A stretch of 64,000 bases of DNA from JACDHG01 sp963811585 (lineage in GTDB: Bacteria > Actinomycetota > Actinomycetes > Propionibacteriales > Nocardioidaceae), in contig CAWERR010000004.1 of assembly GCA_963811585.1 (NCBI GenBank), positions 1 to 64,000 of the forward strand. The letters run 5' to 3'. The first letter of the stretch is position 1; every line of letters begins with the position of its first letter. The notes below the pieces were generated by a model that saw nothing but the letters and a program-made list of their open reading frames with translations, was not told where the DNA came from and did not search any database. The translations under genes and the position numbers were made by a program. Below are positions 17,152 to 25,859 of this stretch, in pieces.

Positions 17152-18702
17152 CAGGTCGCGCAGTTCCTTGGGTAGCTCGAAGTCCTCGGGTAGCTCAGCC
17201 GACGACTCCTTGCCGAACCCGAACGCTGCAGCTCCGTTGTCGGACTTCTCAGCGCCTGCCGCGGCTCCTCGTTGCTGAGCAGCCCGCTTGGCCGGGTTGC
17301 CTGATCCACGCTTCTTCCGGGCGGTCTGCTGCCGCTGTTTGGACTTCTTCCCAGCACCGGAAAGCCCACCAAGGCCTGGCATCCCACCCATTCCACCGCC
17401 GCTCGCCATCGCCAGCATGGTCTTGCGTGCCTCGAAGAATCGGTCGACCAGTTGGTTGACATCGCTGACCGACCGGCCCGCCCCCTTGGCGATCCGCGCC
17501 CGCCTTGAGCCGTCGATGATCTTCGGGTTGCCTCGCTCGCCGGGTGTCATCGACAGGATCAGTGCCTGGATGCGGTCGATCTCCCGGTCGTCGAAGTTTG
17601 CCAGCTGATCCTTGAACTGGGCCATCCCGGGGATCATCCCCATGATCTTGGTGATCGAGCCCATCTTCTGGATCGCCTGCATCTGCTGCAGGAAGTCGTC
17701 GAGCGTGAAGTCGCCACCTCGACCCTGGAGCTTCGCCGCAGCCTTTGCTGCTTCATCCGCATCGAACGCCTTCTCGGCCTGCTCGATGAGGGTCATCATG
17801 TCGCCCATGCCCAGGATGCGTGACGCCATCCGGTCGGGATGGAACACATCGAAGTCGGTGAGCTTCTCGCCGTTGGAGGCGAACATCACCTGCTTGCCCG
17901 TCACCTGAGCGACCGACAACGCTGCGCCGCCTCGCGCATCGCCATCGAGCTTCGACAGCACCACGCCGTCGAAACCGACCCCGTCGAGGAACGCCTGTGC
18001 GGTGGTGAGCGCGTCCTGGCCGATCATGGCATCGACCACGAAGAGGATCTCGTCGGGTTGGACGGCATCACGTATGTCGGAGGCCTGCTGCATCAGCTCG
18101 GCGTCGATACCGAGTCGGCCCGCCGTGTCGACCACCACGACGTCATACAGGCGCCGCTTGGCCTCGCTCACAGCGTCGCGAGCGACCATGACCGGGTCAC
18201 CGACGCCGTTGCCCGGCTCGGGTGCGTAGACCTCGACCCCCGCCTGCTGGCCGACGACCTGGAGCTGGGTGACGGCGTTCGGGCGCTGCAGGTCGGCGGC
18301 CACCAGCATCGGGCTGTTGCCTTGCTCCTTCAGCCAGCGGCCCAGCTTCCCGGCGAGCGTGGTCTTCCCGGAGCCCTGCAGGCCGGCGAGCATGATCACG
18401 GTGGGCGGGGTCTTCGCGAACCTGAGCCGACGGGTCTCCCCGCCGAGGATCTCGACGAGCTCCTCATTGACGACCTTGATGACCTGCTGGGCCGGGTTGA
18501 GCGCTTCGCTGACGTCGGCACCCTTGGCGCGTTCGCGCACGCGCTCGATGAACTGCCGGACCGCCGGAAGGGCGACGTCTGCCTCCAGCAGAGCGATGCG
18601 GATCTCGCTGCAGGTGGCGTCGATGTCAGCGTCGGAGAGCCTGCCCTTGCCGCGTAGGTTCTTGAACGTCGCGGCGAGGCGGTCCTGGAGCGTGTTGAAC
18701 AC
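17146..18702 (-). CDS. ffh: Signal recognition particle protein Ffh
   Basis: 518 residues. GTPase of the signal recognition particle; it binds 4.5S/6S RNA and signal sequences and docks with FtsY. N-domain residues 1-90. G-domain with GLQGSGKTTLAGKLGRWL, DTAGRLGIDAELM and LSKLDGDARGGAALS. Methionine-rich M-domain about 305-435 (QMQAIQKMGSITKIMGMIPGM). The C-terminal tail is Gly/Lys-rich and then acidic. The length is in the normal actinobacterial range and the frame is clean. Confidence 0.97.
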   Translation of the reverse strand: MFNTLQDRLAATFKNLRGKGRLSDADIDATCSEIRIALLEADVALPAVRQFIERVRERAKGADVSEALNPAQQVIKVVNEELVEILGGETRRLRFAKTPPTVIMLAGLQGSGKTTLAGKLGRWLKEQGNSPMLVAADLQRPNAVTQLQVVGQQAGVEVYAPEPGNGVGDPVMVARDAVSEAKRRLYDVVVVDTAGRLGIDAELMQQASDIRDAVQPDEILFVVDAMIGQDALTTAQAFLDGVGFDGVVLSKLDGDARGGAALSVAQVTGKQVMFASNGEKLTDFDVFHPDRMASRILGMGDMMTLIEQAEKAFDADEAAKAAAKLQGRGGDFTLDDFLQQMQAIQKMGSITKIMGMIPGMAQFKDQLANFDDREIDRIQALILSMTPGERGNPKIIDGSRRARIAKGAGRSVSDVNQLVDRFFEARKTMLAMASGGGMGGMPGLGGLSGAGKKSKQRQQTARKKRGSGNPAKRAAQQRGAAAGAEKSDNGAAAFGFGKESSAELPEDFELPKELRDLL

Positions 18703-18810
18703 GAGGCGATCTGTCCTTGGGAGCGGCGGTTGAGGCGGTCAGAGACGGCCAGAATCTGACGTACGTCGAGCGCACAGCCTACCTGCCGCGCCGGAGTCAC
18801 CGGGTCGCGC

Positions 18811-20450
18811 TCAGACCGCCAGATGGGTGTGCAGGTGGCGCCGCGTCCGATCGACGAGGGTGTCGACCAGCTGCTTGCGCCACGGCGACCACGCCTGCGG
18901 CCCGGTGGCGAGCGCGTCGGCCCGGGTCAGCACCGCGAGCAGCTCAAGGGTGTCAACGTTGCCGACCGCGGTCGCCACGTGGGCCACCGACCGCGGGTCG
19001 TCGAGGTCCTGGGTCGTCGCCGCCTCGACCAGGAGCAAGTGGTGGCGGACAAGCCGCGCCACGACGGCCACGTCCATCGCCCGGAATCCCATCCGGCCTG
19101 CGATGTCCCCGGCGATCACCGCTCCTACTTCGGAGTGGTCGCCGTCGTCACCCTTGCCGATGTCGTGCAGGAGCGCGGCCGTCACGAGCAGGTCGGGGCG
19201 CTCGACTCGCTCGAGGAACGGCGCCAGCTCGACGCAGGTCTGCACCAGGTGCCGGTCGACGGTGAAGCGGTGCACCGGACGACTGCGGCGCGAGGTGGCG
19301 CACCCGCTTCCACTCGGGCAGCAGCGCCTCGACGACGCCGTACTGGTCGAGGCTCTCCCAGACGTCGACGAGCGCCGGGCCCGGCCGCGAGCAGCCGGGC
19401 GAACAGCGCGCGCGCCTCGGCCGGCCACGGCACCGGCATCGGCGCCAGTTCGCTGCCGAGCCGGGCCGCGGCCGCAGTCGGTGAGCACCAGGTCGCGCGT
19501 CGCCGCGGCCTCGGCGGCGCGCAGCGCCGAGCAGCGGGTCCTGTCGCGGGCCTGCGCTCTCTCCGTCAGCACCACCTCGCCGCGGTAGGACGCCGACGCC
19601 GGGCGCGAGCACGTCGAGCACGGGCCGGCGCGGAGCCGGTCCGCGCGGGAGCGCAGCATCCAGTCGACGTTGCGGAGCGCGACCGCGGCCAGGTGCCCGA
19701 TCGCGCGGCCGGTCGCCACCAGCTCCGTGCGCAGCGCCTCGGCGTCGGTCAGACCGCAGCCCGCTCCGCGACCTCGGCGGCGTAGTCGGCGACGAGCCGG
19801 TCGGAGTGACGGCCGGTGGTCTCCTGCAGGGCATCCCGGATCTCGAGCAGGTCGCGCTGCCAGCCGATCGAGCTCGGCCGCAGGCACGTCGACCAGCCAG
19901 CTGGCCAGCAGGCCCGCAGCAGCGTCACGTCCCGCAGCCCACCGCGGCGCGTCCTTGAGGTCCGGGGTCGTGGCATGCGCGAGGTCGCCGACCGCGCTCC
20001 ACCGTTCGCGCGTCGCCGCCGCGAGCTTCGGCAGCCGGTGCTTGGCGGCCCGCCGCCAGTCGGCGAGCATCGTACTCGGGCTGCTGAGCGTCAGCGCGGG
20101 ATCGCCGGCGACGTGCCGCATGTCGAGCAGACCCAGCGCGACTCGCAGGTCGTCGCCGGCTGCCGTCCGGAGCTCGCTCTCGGTGCGGACCGCAGTGGTC
20201 GAGAGCGACGTTGTCGTCCCACAGCGGGTACCAGAGTCTCTCGGCGAGCTGGCGCGAGAGGCGGTCGTCGTACCCGTCGGCTGCGAGGAGCACGACGTCG
20301 AGGTCGCTCCACGGTGACAGCTCGCCGCGCCCGTAGCCGCCGACGGCGACGAGGGCCACGCCCGCCGTGGGAAGGTCCAGGCTCCTCGCAGGCCTGGTCC
20401 CACAGCGAGCGCAGCCGCTCGTCGGCTGCCGCTGCGCGGTCGCGTCCGCT
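18811..20450 (-). CDS. glnD: [Protein-PII] uridylyltransferase GlnD lacking ACT domains (frameshifted)
   Basis: Modifies PII in response to glutamine. The nucleotidyltransferase motif reads VGGYGRGELSPWSDLDVVLL, then the alpha-helical region, then the HD domain (VHRFTVDRHLVQTCVE, LLHDIGKGDDGDHSEVG). Several indels split it between about 19300 and 20400. The protein stops at HLHTHLAV (18811), and only 108 bp remain before ffh, so there is no room for the two C-terminal ACT domains that sense glutamine in usual 750-850-residue GlnD. This one would be about 545 residues. The start codon is not resolved. Third gene of amtB-glnB-glnD. Confidence 0.85.
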
Positions 20451-20452
20451 GC

Positions 20453-20791
20453 TCAGACCGCGTCGGAGTCCCGGTCACCCGTGCGCACCCTCACGACGGT
20501 CTCGACGGGCGTCACCCAGACCTTGCCGTCACCGATGCGACCGGTCTGGGCGCTCTTGACGATGACGCCGACGATGTCTTCGGCCTCGGCGTCCTCGACG
20601 ACGACCTCCAGCCGCACCTTGGGGATGAGCGCGATGTCGTACTCCGCGCCTCGGTACACCTCGGTGTGACCCTTCTGCCGGCCGTAGCCGCTTGCCTCGG
20701 TGACCGTCATCCCGGTGACCCCGAACGTCTCGAGCGCGGCGCGGACGTCCTCGAGCTTGTGCGGCTTGATCACCGCAGTGATGAGCTTCAT
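20453..20791 (-). CDS. glnB: PII nitrogen regulatory protein
   Basis: 112 residues. Trimeric signal protein sensing 2-oxoglutarate and ATP/ADP. The T-loop holds the modifiable tyrosine in RGAEYDIALIPKVRLE, and both PII signatures are present (YGRQKGHTEVYRG; the C-terminal IGDGKVWVTPVE). Its ATG overlaps the amtB stop (ATGA), so the two are translationally coupled, as usual for AmtB with its PII regulator. Confidence 0.96.
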   Translation of the reverse strand: MKLITAVIKPHKLEDVRAALETFGVTGMTVTEASGYGRQKGHTEVYRGAEYDIALIPKVRLEVVVEDAEAEDIVGVIVKSAQTGRIGDGKVWVTPVETVVRVRTGDRDSDAV

Positions 20792-22179
20792 GCGTCCACA
20801 CTCTCCTTCTCCGGGTCCGGCGCGTCAGCGGGCTCGGGTGGCACGATCCTCCGGTCAGACAGAGCCGCGCCTCCAGTGAGCGCACGCCTCCGAAGGTCTG
20901 GTGGAAGTCGTACGCCGTCTCGGCGTGCGCAGCTGGTCGATCCCGCTGACCTCTTCGTCCTCGTCGATGCGGAAGCCGATCGTGGCCTGTCGAGCGCGTA
21001 GCCGATGATGAAGGTCAAGACGAACGAGAAGGCGCACCGACAGCGCCGGCGACCGACTGCTTGCCGCCACAACTCGTCAACCCCGCCGCCGTACAGGAGC
21101 CCGGTCAACGCCGGCGACGCTGTCGGCCGTGCCGAGGAAGCCGATCGGCGATCGACCCGACCACACCACCCACGAGGTGGACACCGACGACGTCGAGCGA
21201 GTCGTCGAAGCCGAACTTGTACTTGAGCCCGACGGCAAGTGCGCACAGGCGCCCGCCACCGCGCCGAGGGCGATCGCGCCGAGCGGCGTGACGCGCGCAG
21301 CACGACGGGGTGATCGCGACCAGGCCGGCGACGGCACCGGAGGCGCCGCCGAGCGAGGTCGCGTGCCCGTCGCGGATGCGCTCCGTCGACGCAGCCAGCC
21401 GAGCATGGCCGCGCCGTGGCGACCAGGGTGTTGACGAACACCTCGGCGGCTTGACCGTTCGCCGCCAGCGCGGACCCCGCGTTGAAGCCGAACCATCCGA
21501 ACCACAGCAGCCCGGCGCCGATCATCACCAGCGGCAGGTTGTGCGGCCGGATCGGGTCACGCTTGCCAGCCCACTCGTTTGCCGAGCACGATCGCCAGGG
21601 CAAGACCTGCGGCGCCGGCGTTGATGTGGACAGCGGTCCCGCCGGCGAAGTCGATCGCGAGCAGCTTGTTGGCGATCCACCCGCCCGTCTCCGACTCCGC
21701 TCCGTCGAAGGCGAACACCCAGTGCGCAACCGGGAAGTAGACCAGCGTCGCCCAGATCCCCGTGAATACCAGCCAAGTCGCCGAACTTCGCGCGGTCGGC
21801 GATGGCGCCGGAGATCAGCGCGACCGTGATGATCGCGAAGATCACCTGGAACGCCACGAAGGCCATCGACGGGATCGTGAACACGAGGTCGTTGGACGCG
21901 AAGCGTTGTCGAGGCCGTTGGTGCCCATCAGCGAGCTGAGGCCGAAGAACTCTGAGGACTACCGAGCAGCCCCCCGCCGACATCGTCGCCGAACGCCATC
22001 GAGTAGCCGAAAAGCGTCCAGAGGACGCCCACCACCCCGATGGCGCCGAAACTCATCATCATCATGTTGAGCACGCTCTTCGAGCGGACCATGCCGCCGT
22101 AGAAGAGGGCGAGCCCAGGGGTCATCAGCAGCACCAGCGCAGCGCTGGTGAGGACCCATGCGGTGTCTCCGGAGTTCAT
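20788..22179 (-). CDS. amtB: Ammonium transporter (several frameshifts)
   Basis: Start at ATG 22179: MNSGDTAWVLTSAALVLLMTPG, then FYGGMVRSKSVLNMMMMSFG, the typical first two helices. Later helices and the conserved loops appear in other frames (for example FAGGTAVHINAGAAGLALAIVLG, scattered). At least five indels are needed. The C-terminus is in frame with the stop at 20788 that overlaps glnB. A trimeric inner-membrane channel for ammonia under nitrogen limitation. Confidence 0.88.
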
Positions 22180-22442
22180 GAGACGTCTCCTCGTGCTGTT
22201 GCTTTGCCATGGGGAGCCGCCGGGCCTTGCGACCACGATGTCCGAGCCGACGTCTCACTGGTACGTCGACCTTCCTTCAGCCAGGTTTCACCGGCCGCCA
22301 GATCGTGTTGCGCGCGCGTGACCTTTCACGCCGTTGTGTTACAGCCGCGTGAACTCCTCAAGCCCAGGCTTGCTCTAAGTGGCCGACCTGATGCAGGCCC
22401 GGATCCACCTGATGTCGGCCACTGCGAAGAACAGTGGTGCTC
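22180..22442 (-). promoter_or_regulatory. amtB upstream region with GlnR-like elements
   Basis: A 263-bp gap ahead of amtB. On the minus strand GTAAC (22338-22342) is followed by GTCAC (22318-22322) and, after six bases, GCAAC (22308-22312). This resembles part of the GTnAC-n6-GAAAC GlnR box of actinobacterial nitrogen genes, but the match is imperfect. A CAAGCC-ca-GGCTTG inverted repeat lies at 22359-22372. No other gene is seen here. Confidence 0.3.
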
Positions 22443-23153
22443 TCAGCCGGTCGGTAGGACTACCCGGACGCGACGGAAGCCTTTGCCCTTGCTCTCAACC
22501 TTGGCGATCGCGACCTCACCGATCTGCCGGGTCGACGCGACATGGGTGCCGGAGTCCGCCTGTGCATCGAGCCCGGCCACATCGATGATGCGCACCTGCT
22601 CGACCTCGTCGGGGATCAGGAACTGGGCCGTCCGCATCACGTCACTGTCGCTGAGTGCCTCCGCGCGGCTGACGATGCGGGCCGTGATCGCCCGGTTAAG
22701 GGCGATCTCCTCATTGACTCGCCGCTCGAGGTCGGCCTTGAACCCCTCAGGCACCTCGGGGAGGTTGAAGTCCATCCGGCCCGTGAGCGGCTCCATGTTC
22801 GAGCCGGTGACCAGCGCGCCGAAGTCGCGGAAGACCACCCCGCAGACCACGTGCAGTGCCGAGTGGGTACGCATCAGCGACTGACGACGTACGTCGTCGA
22901 GCCGGGCCTCGACCGACGTACCGGCCATGGGCACCGGGTCGCCGTCGACCGGAACGAGCGCACCGGCACCGTCGACACCCTCGATCCGCGTGAAGACGCC
23001 ACCCCATTCCAGCACGCCGGCGTCGGCGGGCTGTCCACCTCCGCCTGGATAGAACGCGGACTCGTCGAGCACGACCCCGGCCTCGCTCGACTCCAGGACC
23101 GTCGCGGTCCAACGCATGGTCTCCTGGTCGCGCCAGTAGAGAGGAAAGTTCAC
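22443..23153 (-). CDS. Alanyl-tRNA editing protein (AlaX-like)
   Basis: 236 residues from GTG 23153, which follows AGGAGG by four bases; a longer form from ATG 23198 is possible. It hydrolyses Ser- or Gly-mischarged tRNA-Ala in trans. The two metal-binding motifs of the editing domain are RTHSALHVVCG (HxxxH) and DSGTHVAST. The N-terminal part is the small barrel domain (LYWRDQETMRWTATVL, FYPGGGGQPAD). There is no aminoacylation domain, so it is a stand-alone editor. Confidence 0.9.
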   Translation of the reverse strand: MNFPLYWRDQETMRWTATVLESSEAGVVLDESAFYPGGGGQPADAGVLEWGGVFTRIEGVDGAGALVPVDGDPVPMAGTSVEARLDDVRRQSLMRTHSALHVVCGVVFRDFGALVTGSNMEPLTGRMDFNLPEVPEGFKADLERRVNEEIALNRAITARIVSRAEALSDSDVMRTAQFLIPDEVEQVRIIDVAGLDAQADSGTHVASTRQIGEVAIAKVESKGKGFRRVRVVLPTG

Positions 23154-23242
23154 GCGGCCTCCTGGCTCTGCAGTGTCAACAGCGCTCTGCGGTGTCATCA
23201 GCGATGGCGCCAGCGTACGACGCCGGAGCTGACACGGTGACG

Positions 23243-23271
23243 TTGGCGGCCGCGCACGAACCTTGCATACT
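23243..23271 (+). promoter_or_regulatory. Promoter of a leaderless DUF2236 transcript
   Basis: TTGGCG (23243-23248), 17-bp spacer, CATACT (23266-23271). Exactly six bases separate the -10 from GTG 23278, the distance expected when transcription starts at the start codon. Confidence 0.6.
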
Positions 23272-23277
23272 GGCAAG

Positions 23278-24135
23278 GTGAACCGCTCACCGTTGACTCT
23301 GGTGCGCACCCGGCTTGGACAAGAGTTGTTCGGCCGGGTCGCCGGGCCTGAGGGGCAAGCGAAGCGGGCCCGGATCCACGACACACCGGGGCCGCGGTGG
23401 TTCGACGACGACAGGCCGATCCGGCAGGTGCATGGTGACGCGTCGATGTTCGTCGGGGGCTTGCGCGCTCTGCTGCTGCAGTCGCTGCATCCCCTCGCGA
23501 TGGCGGGTGTCGCGGGGCACTCGGGCTTCCAGGGTGACCCGTGGGGCCGGTTGCAACGCACGAGCTACTTCCTCGCCGTGACGACCTTCGGCACAGCCGA
23601 TGATGCCGAGGCGATGGTCGCCCGCATCCGCAGCATCCACCAACGGGTGCGGGGCGTTGCGCCGGATGGGCGTGCATACTCAGCGTCCGACCCGCACCTG
23701 CTGCGGTGGGTTCACATCGCTGAGATCGACAGCTTCCTCGCTGCCCACACGGCGTACGGCGCCGAGCCCCTCGACCAATCCGGGCGCGACGGGTACGTCG
23801 CCGACACGGCTCGGGTGGCCGAGGCGCTGGGCGTCGTCGACCCGCCTCTCACCGAGGCCGATATGCGGTCTCAGCTCGCGGCCTACCGACCTGAGCTCGC
23901 CGGGACGAAGGAGGCGCGGGCGGCAGCGCGGTTCATGCTGCTGCAGCCGCCGCTGCCTTTTGCTGCACGGGCCGGCTACGGCTTTATTGCTGCCGCCGCT
24001 GTGGGATTGATGCCGCCATGGACCCGGTGGCCGCTTCGGCTGCCCTACCTGCCGCTAGCGGAGGCAGTCGCCGTCAAACCAGCAGGGCGGCTGTTGACGG
24101 GGACCATCAGGTGGGCCATGACGCCGGCCTCGTGA
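23278..24135 (+). CDS. DUF2236 / MpaB-like oxygenase family protein
   Basis: 285 residues from GTG 23278, chosen because a -10 (CATACT) ends six bases before it; the TTG at 23263 lies inside the promoter. The family is a haem- or metal-containing, mostly helical oxygenase type (includes latex-clearing Lcp and MpaB). Histidines typical of it are in QVHGDASM, LLLQSLHPLAMAGVAGHSGF and DPHLLRWVHIAEIDSFL. There is no signal peptide. A weak amphipathic/hydrophobic segment occurs at GYGFIAAAAVGLMPP. The substrate is unknown. Confidence 0.85.
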   Translation: MNRSPLTLVRTRLGQELFGRVAGPEGQAKRARIHDTPGPRWFDDDRPIRQVHGDASMFVGGLRALLLQSLHPLAMAGVAGHSGFQGDPWGRLQRTSYFLAVTTFGTADDAEAMVARIRSIHQRVRGVAPDGRAYSASDPHLLRWVHIAEIDSFLAAHTAYGAEPLDQSGRDGYVADTARVAEALGVVDPPLTEADMRSQLAAYRPELAGTKEARAAARFMLLQPPLPFAARAGYGFIAAAAVGLMPPWTRWPLRLPYLPLAEAVAVKPAGRLLTGTIRWAMTPAS

Positions 24136-24158
24136 GCGCCGGTGCCCGTCTCCGGTGA

Positions 24159-24195
24159 TCGAGCTTGTCGAGATGTGGGGTCTCGACAAGCTCGA
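24159..24195. repeat. Perfect 15-bp inverted repeat (dispersed GGTCTCGACAAGCTCGACC element)
   Basis: TCGAGCTTGTCGAGA, 7-base loop, TCTCGACAAGCTCGA. It lies between the convergent DUF2236 and ftsY genes and can form a strong hairpin in either transcript. The right arm (GGTCTCGACAAGCTCGACC, 24179-24197) recurs at 30050-30068 and, degenerate, at 31757-31775. Confidence 0.75.
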
Positions 24196-24210
24196 CCAAC
24201 CGCCAGCACG

Positions 24211-24276
24211 CGGCATACGTGACCACTCGGCACGGCATACGTGACCACTCGGCGCGGCATACGTGACCACTCGGCG
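24211..24276. repeat. Three tandem 22-bp repeats
   Basis: CGGCATACGTGACCACTCGG is present three times with period 22 (starts 24211, 24233, 24255), the copies joined by CA or CG. It lies just downstream of the ftsY stop (24283) and next to the inverted repeat. It contains CACGTATGCCG-like bases on the minus strand. The function is unknown. Confidence 0.8.
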
Positions 24277-24282
24277 GGAGGG

Positions 24283-25474
24283 TCAGTTGTCGAGCAGGGC
24301 GTCGACGAACGCCTCGGCCTCGAACGGCGCCAGGTCGTCGGCGCCTTCTCCCAACCCGACGAGCTTGACCGGCACACCGAGCTCGCGCTGCACAGAGATC
24401 ACGATGCCGCCCTTGGCCGTGCCGTCGAGCTTCGTCAAGCACGATGCCGGTCACGTCGACGACCTCGGCGAAGATTCGGGCCTGGGTGAGCCCGTTCTGA
24501 CCCGTCGTCGCGTCGATGACCAGCAGCACCTCGTCGACGGGCGCCTGCTTCTCGACGACCCGCTTGACCTTGCCGAGCTCGTCCATCAGCCCGGTCTTGG
24601 TGTGCAGCCGACCGGCGGTGTCGATGAGGACCGTGTCGACCTCTTGCTCGACACCGGCCTCGCACGCCTCGAACGCCACGCTCGCGGGGTCGGCGCCCTC
24701 GTCGCCGCGGACGGTCGGGACGCCGACGCGCTCGCCCCACGTGGTCAGCTGGTCGGCGGCGGCGGCGCGGAAGGTGTCGGCGGCGCCGAGCAGCACGTCC
24801 TTGTCCTGGGCGACGAGCACGCGCGCGATCTTGCCGACGGTGGTGGTCTTTCCGACACCGTTGACGCCGACCACCATGACGACGCCGGGCTTGCCCTCCG
24901 CGCCGGTCGGCGTGGAGGTCGCGGTCGAGCGTGGGGTCGACGAGGGCGACGAGCTCCTCGCGCAGCAGCGCCTTGGCGGCCTGCGCCCGCTGGCGGACTC
25001 GACCCGGACACGCGTCTTCAGACGCTCGACCAGCTCCTGAGTCGGGCGCGACGCCGACGTCGGCGGCGAGCAGCGTGTCCTCGATCTCCTCCCACGTCTG
25101 CGTCGTCGAGGCGGTCGCGCGAGAGCAAGCGCGAGCAAGCCCTTGCCGAGCGTCGACTGGGAGCGGGCGAGCCGCGCGCGCAACCGGTGCAGCCGGCCGG
25201 CAACGGGATCCGGCGTCTCAAGTCGAAGGCAGGGTTGCCGTGTCGCCACCGGCGAGTACGTCGTCCGGCAGGACGACTTCGTCGACGGTGCCGGTGCCGC
25301 ATCGCGCGCAGGCCTCGCCTCGTCGTCTGCGCGTCCAGGTCGGCGGAGCTGGAGCCTGCCGGGGGATGTCAGTTGGCGCATCCGGGCGACGGCGTGATCG
25401 CGTGACCAAGCCCGGCGACCGCGAGTCAGGGCAACCACGGCGATGGCCAGGGCGATGTACAGAACTTCAGGCAC
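24283..25474 (-). CDS. ftsY: SRP receptor FtsY (frameshifted)
   Basis: GTPase receptor for the signal recognition particle at the membrane. The start MPEVLYIALAIAVVAL gives an N-terminal membrane helix. The G-domain is intact in one frame: GVNGVGKTTTVGKIARVL, GAADTFRAAAADQL, IDTAGRLHTKTGLMDELGKV, DATTGQNGLTQARIF. The linker and the TKLDGTAKGG region need indel correction (about 24430, 24910, 25020-25300). The natural C-terminus APFEAEAFVDALLDN ends at 24283; the longer ORF reading into the repeats is an artefact. Confidence 0.92.
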
Positions 25475-25523
25475 GGTCAGTCATCTTCCCAGACGCGAGC
25501 AAAGTGCCCGCAGGGTGGAACGG

Positions 25524-25722
25524 TCAGTTGCGGATCTTCTCGTCGACCTTGGTGTCGAGTCGGCGCAACTTCTCGGTGATGGTGCGGTTGGACTTCGTCA
25601 TCGCGTCGGAGAGCCACGCGGCATGCGGGATGTCCTCGCCGCGGTGCGGGTAGGCGACGTAGGCCGTGATCAGGCCGGCGAGGACGAGCACGGCGAGCAG
25701 TGGCGAGAGCGATGAACAGCAT
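25524..25722 (-). CDS. Small single-pass membrane protein (one indel)
   Basis: About 65 residues. ATG 25720-25722 is preceded by GGGAG. MLFIALA is followed, after one base shift, by LLAVLVLAGLITAYVAYPHRG (transmembrane), then AAWLSDAMTKSNRTITEKLRRLDTKVDEKIRN, a charged helical tail. It lies between smc and ftsY and is probably co-transcribed with both. The family is not recognised. Confidence 0.6.
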
Positions 25723-25859
25723 GGTGCGGATCTCCCAGCTCAGCGAGGTGATCGTGCTGCGGCGTCGAGCACGCCACGGTCGATGGTCACCACGGCCTGG
25801 GCGGGTCGGGTCGCCGCCACGGACGTCGGCGGGTGTGACGGAGATAACCCGGGTGCCGG

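Noticed and set aside
24107..24282. Extended FtsY C-terminus reading through the 22-bp repeats
   Set aside because: It arises from an indel; the natural FtsY end (EAFVDALLDN, stop at 24283) is in another frame.
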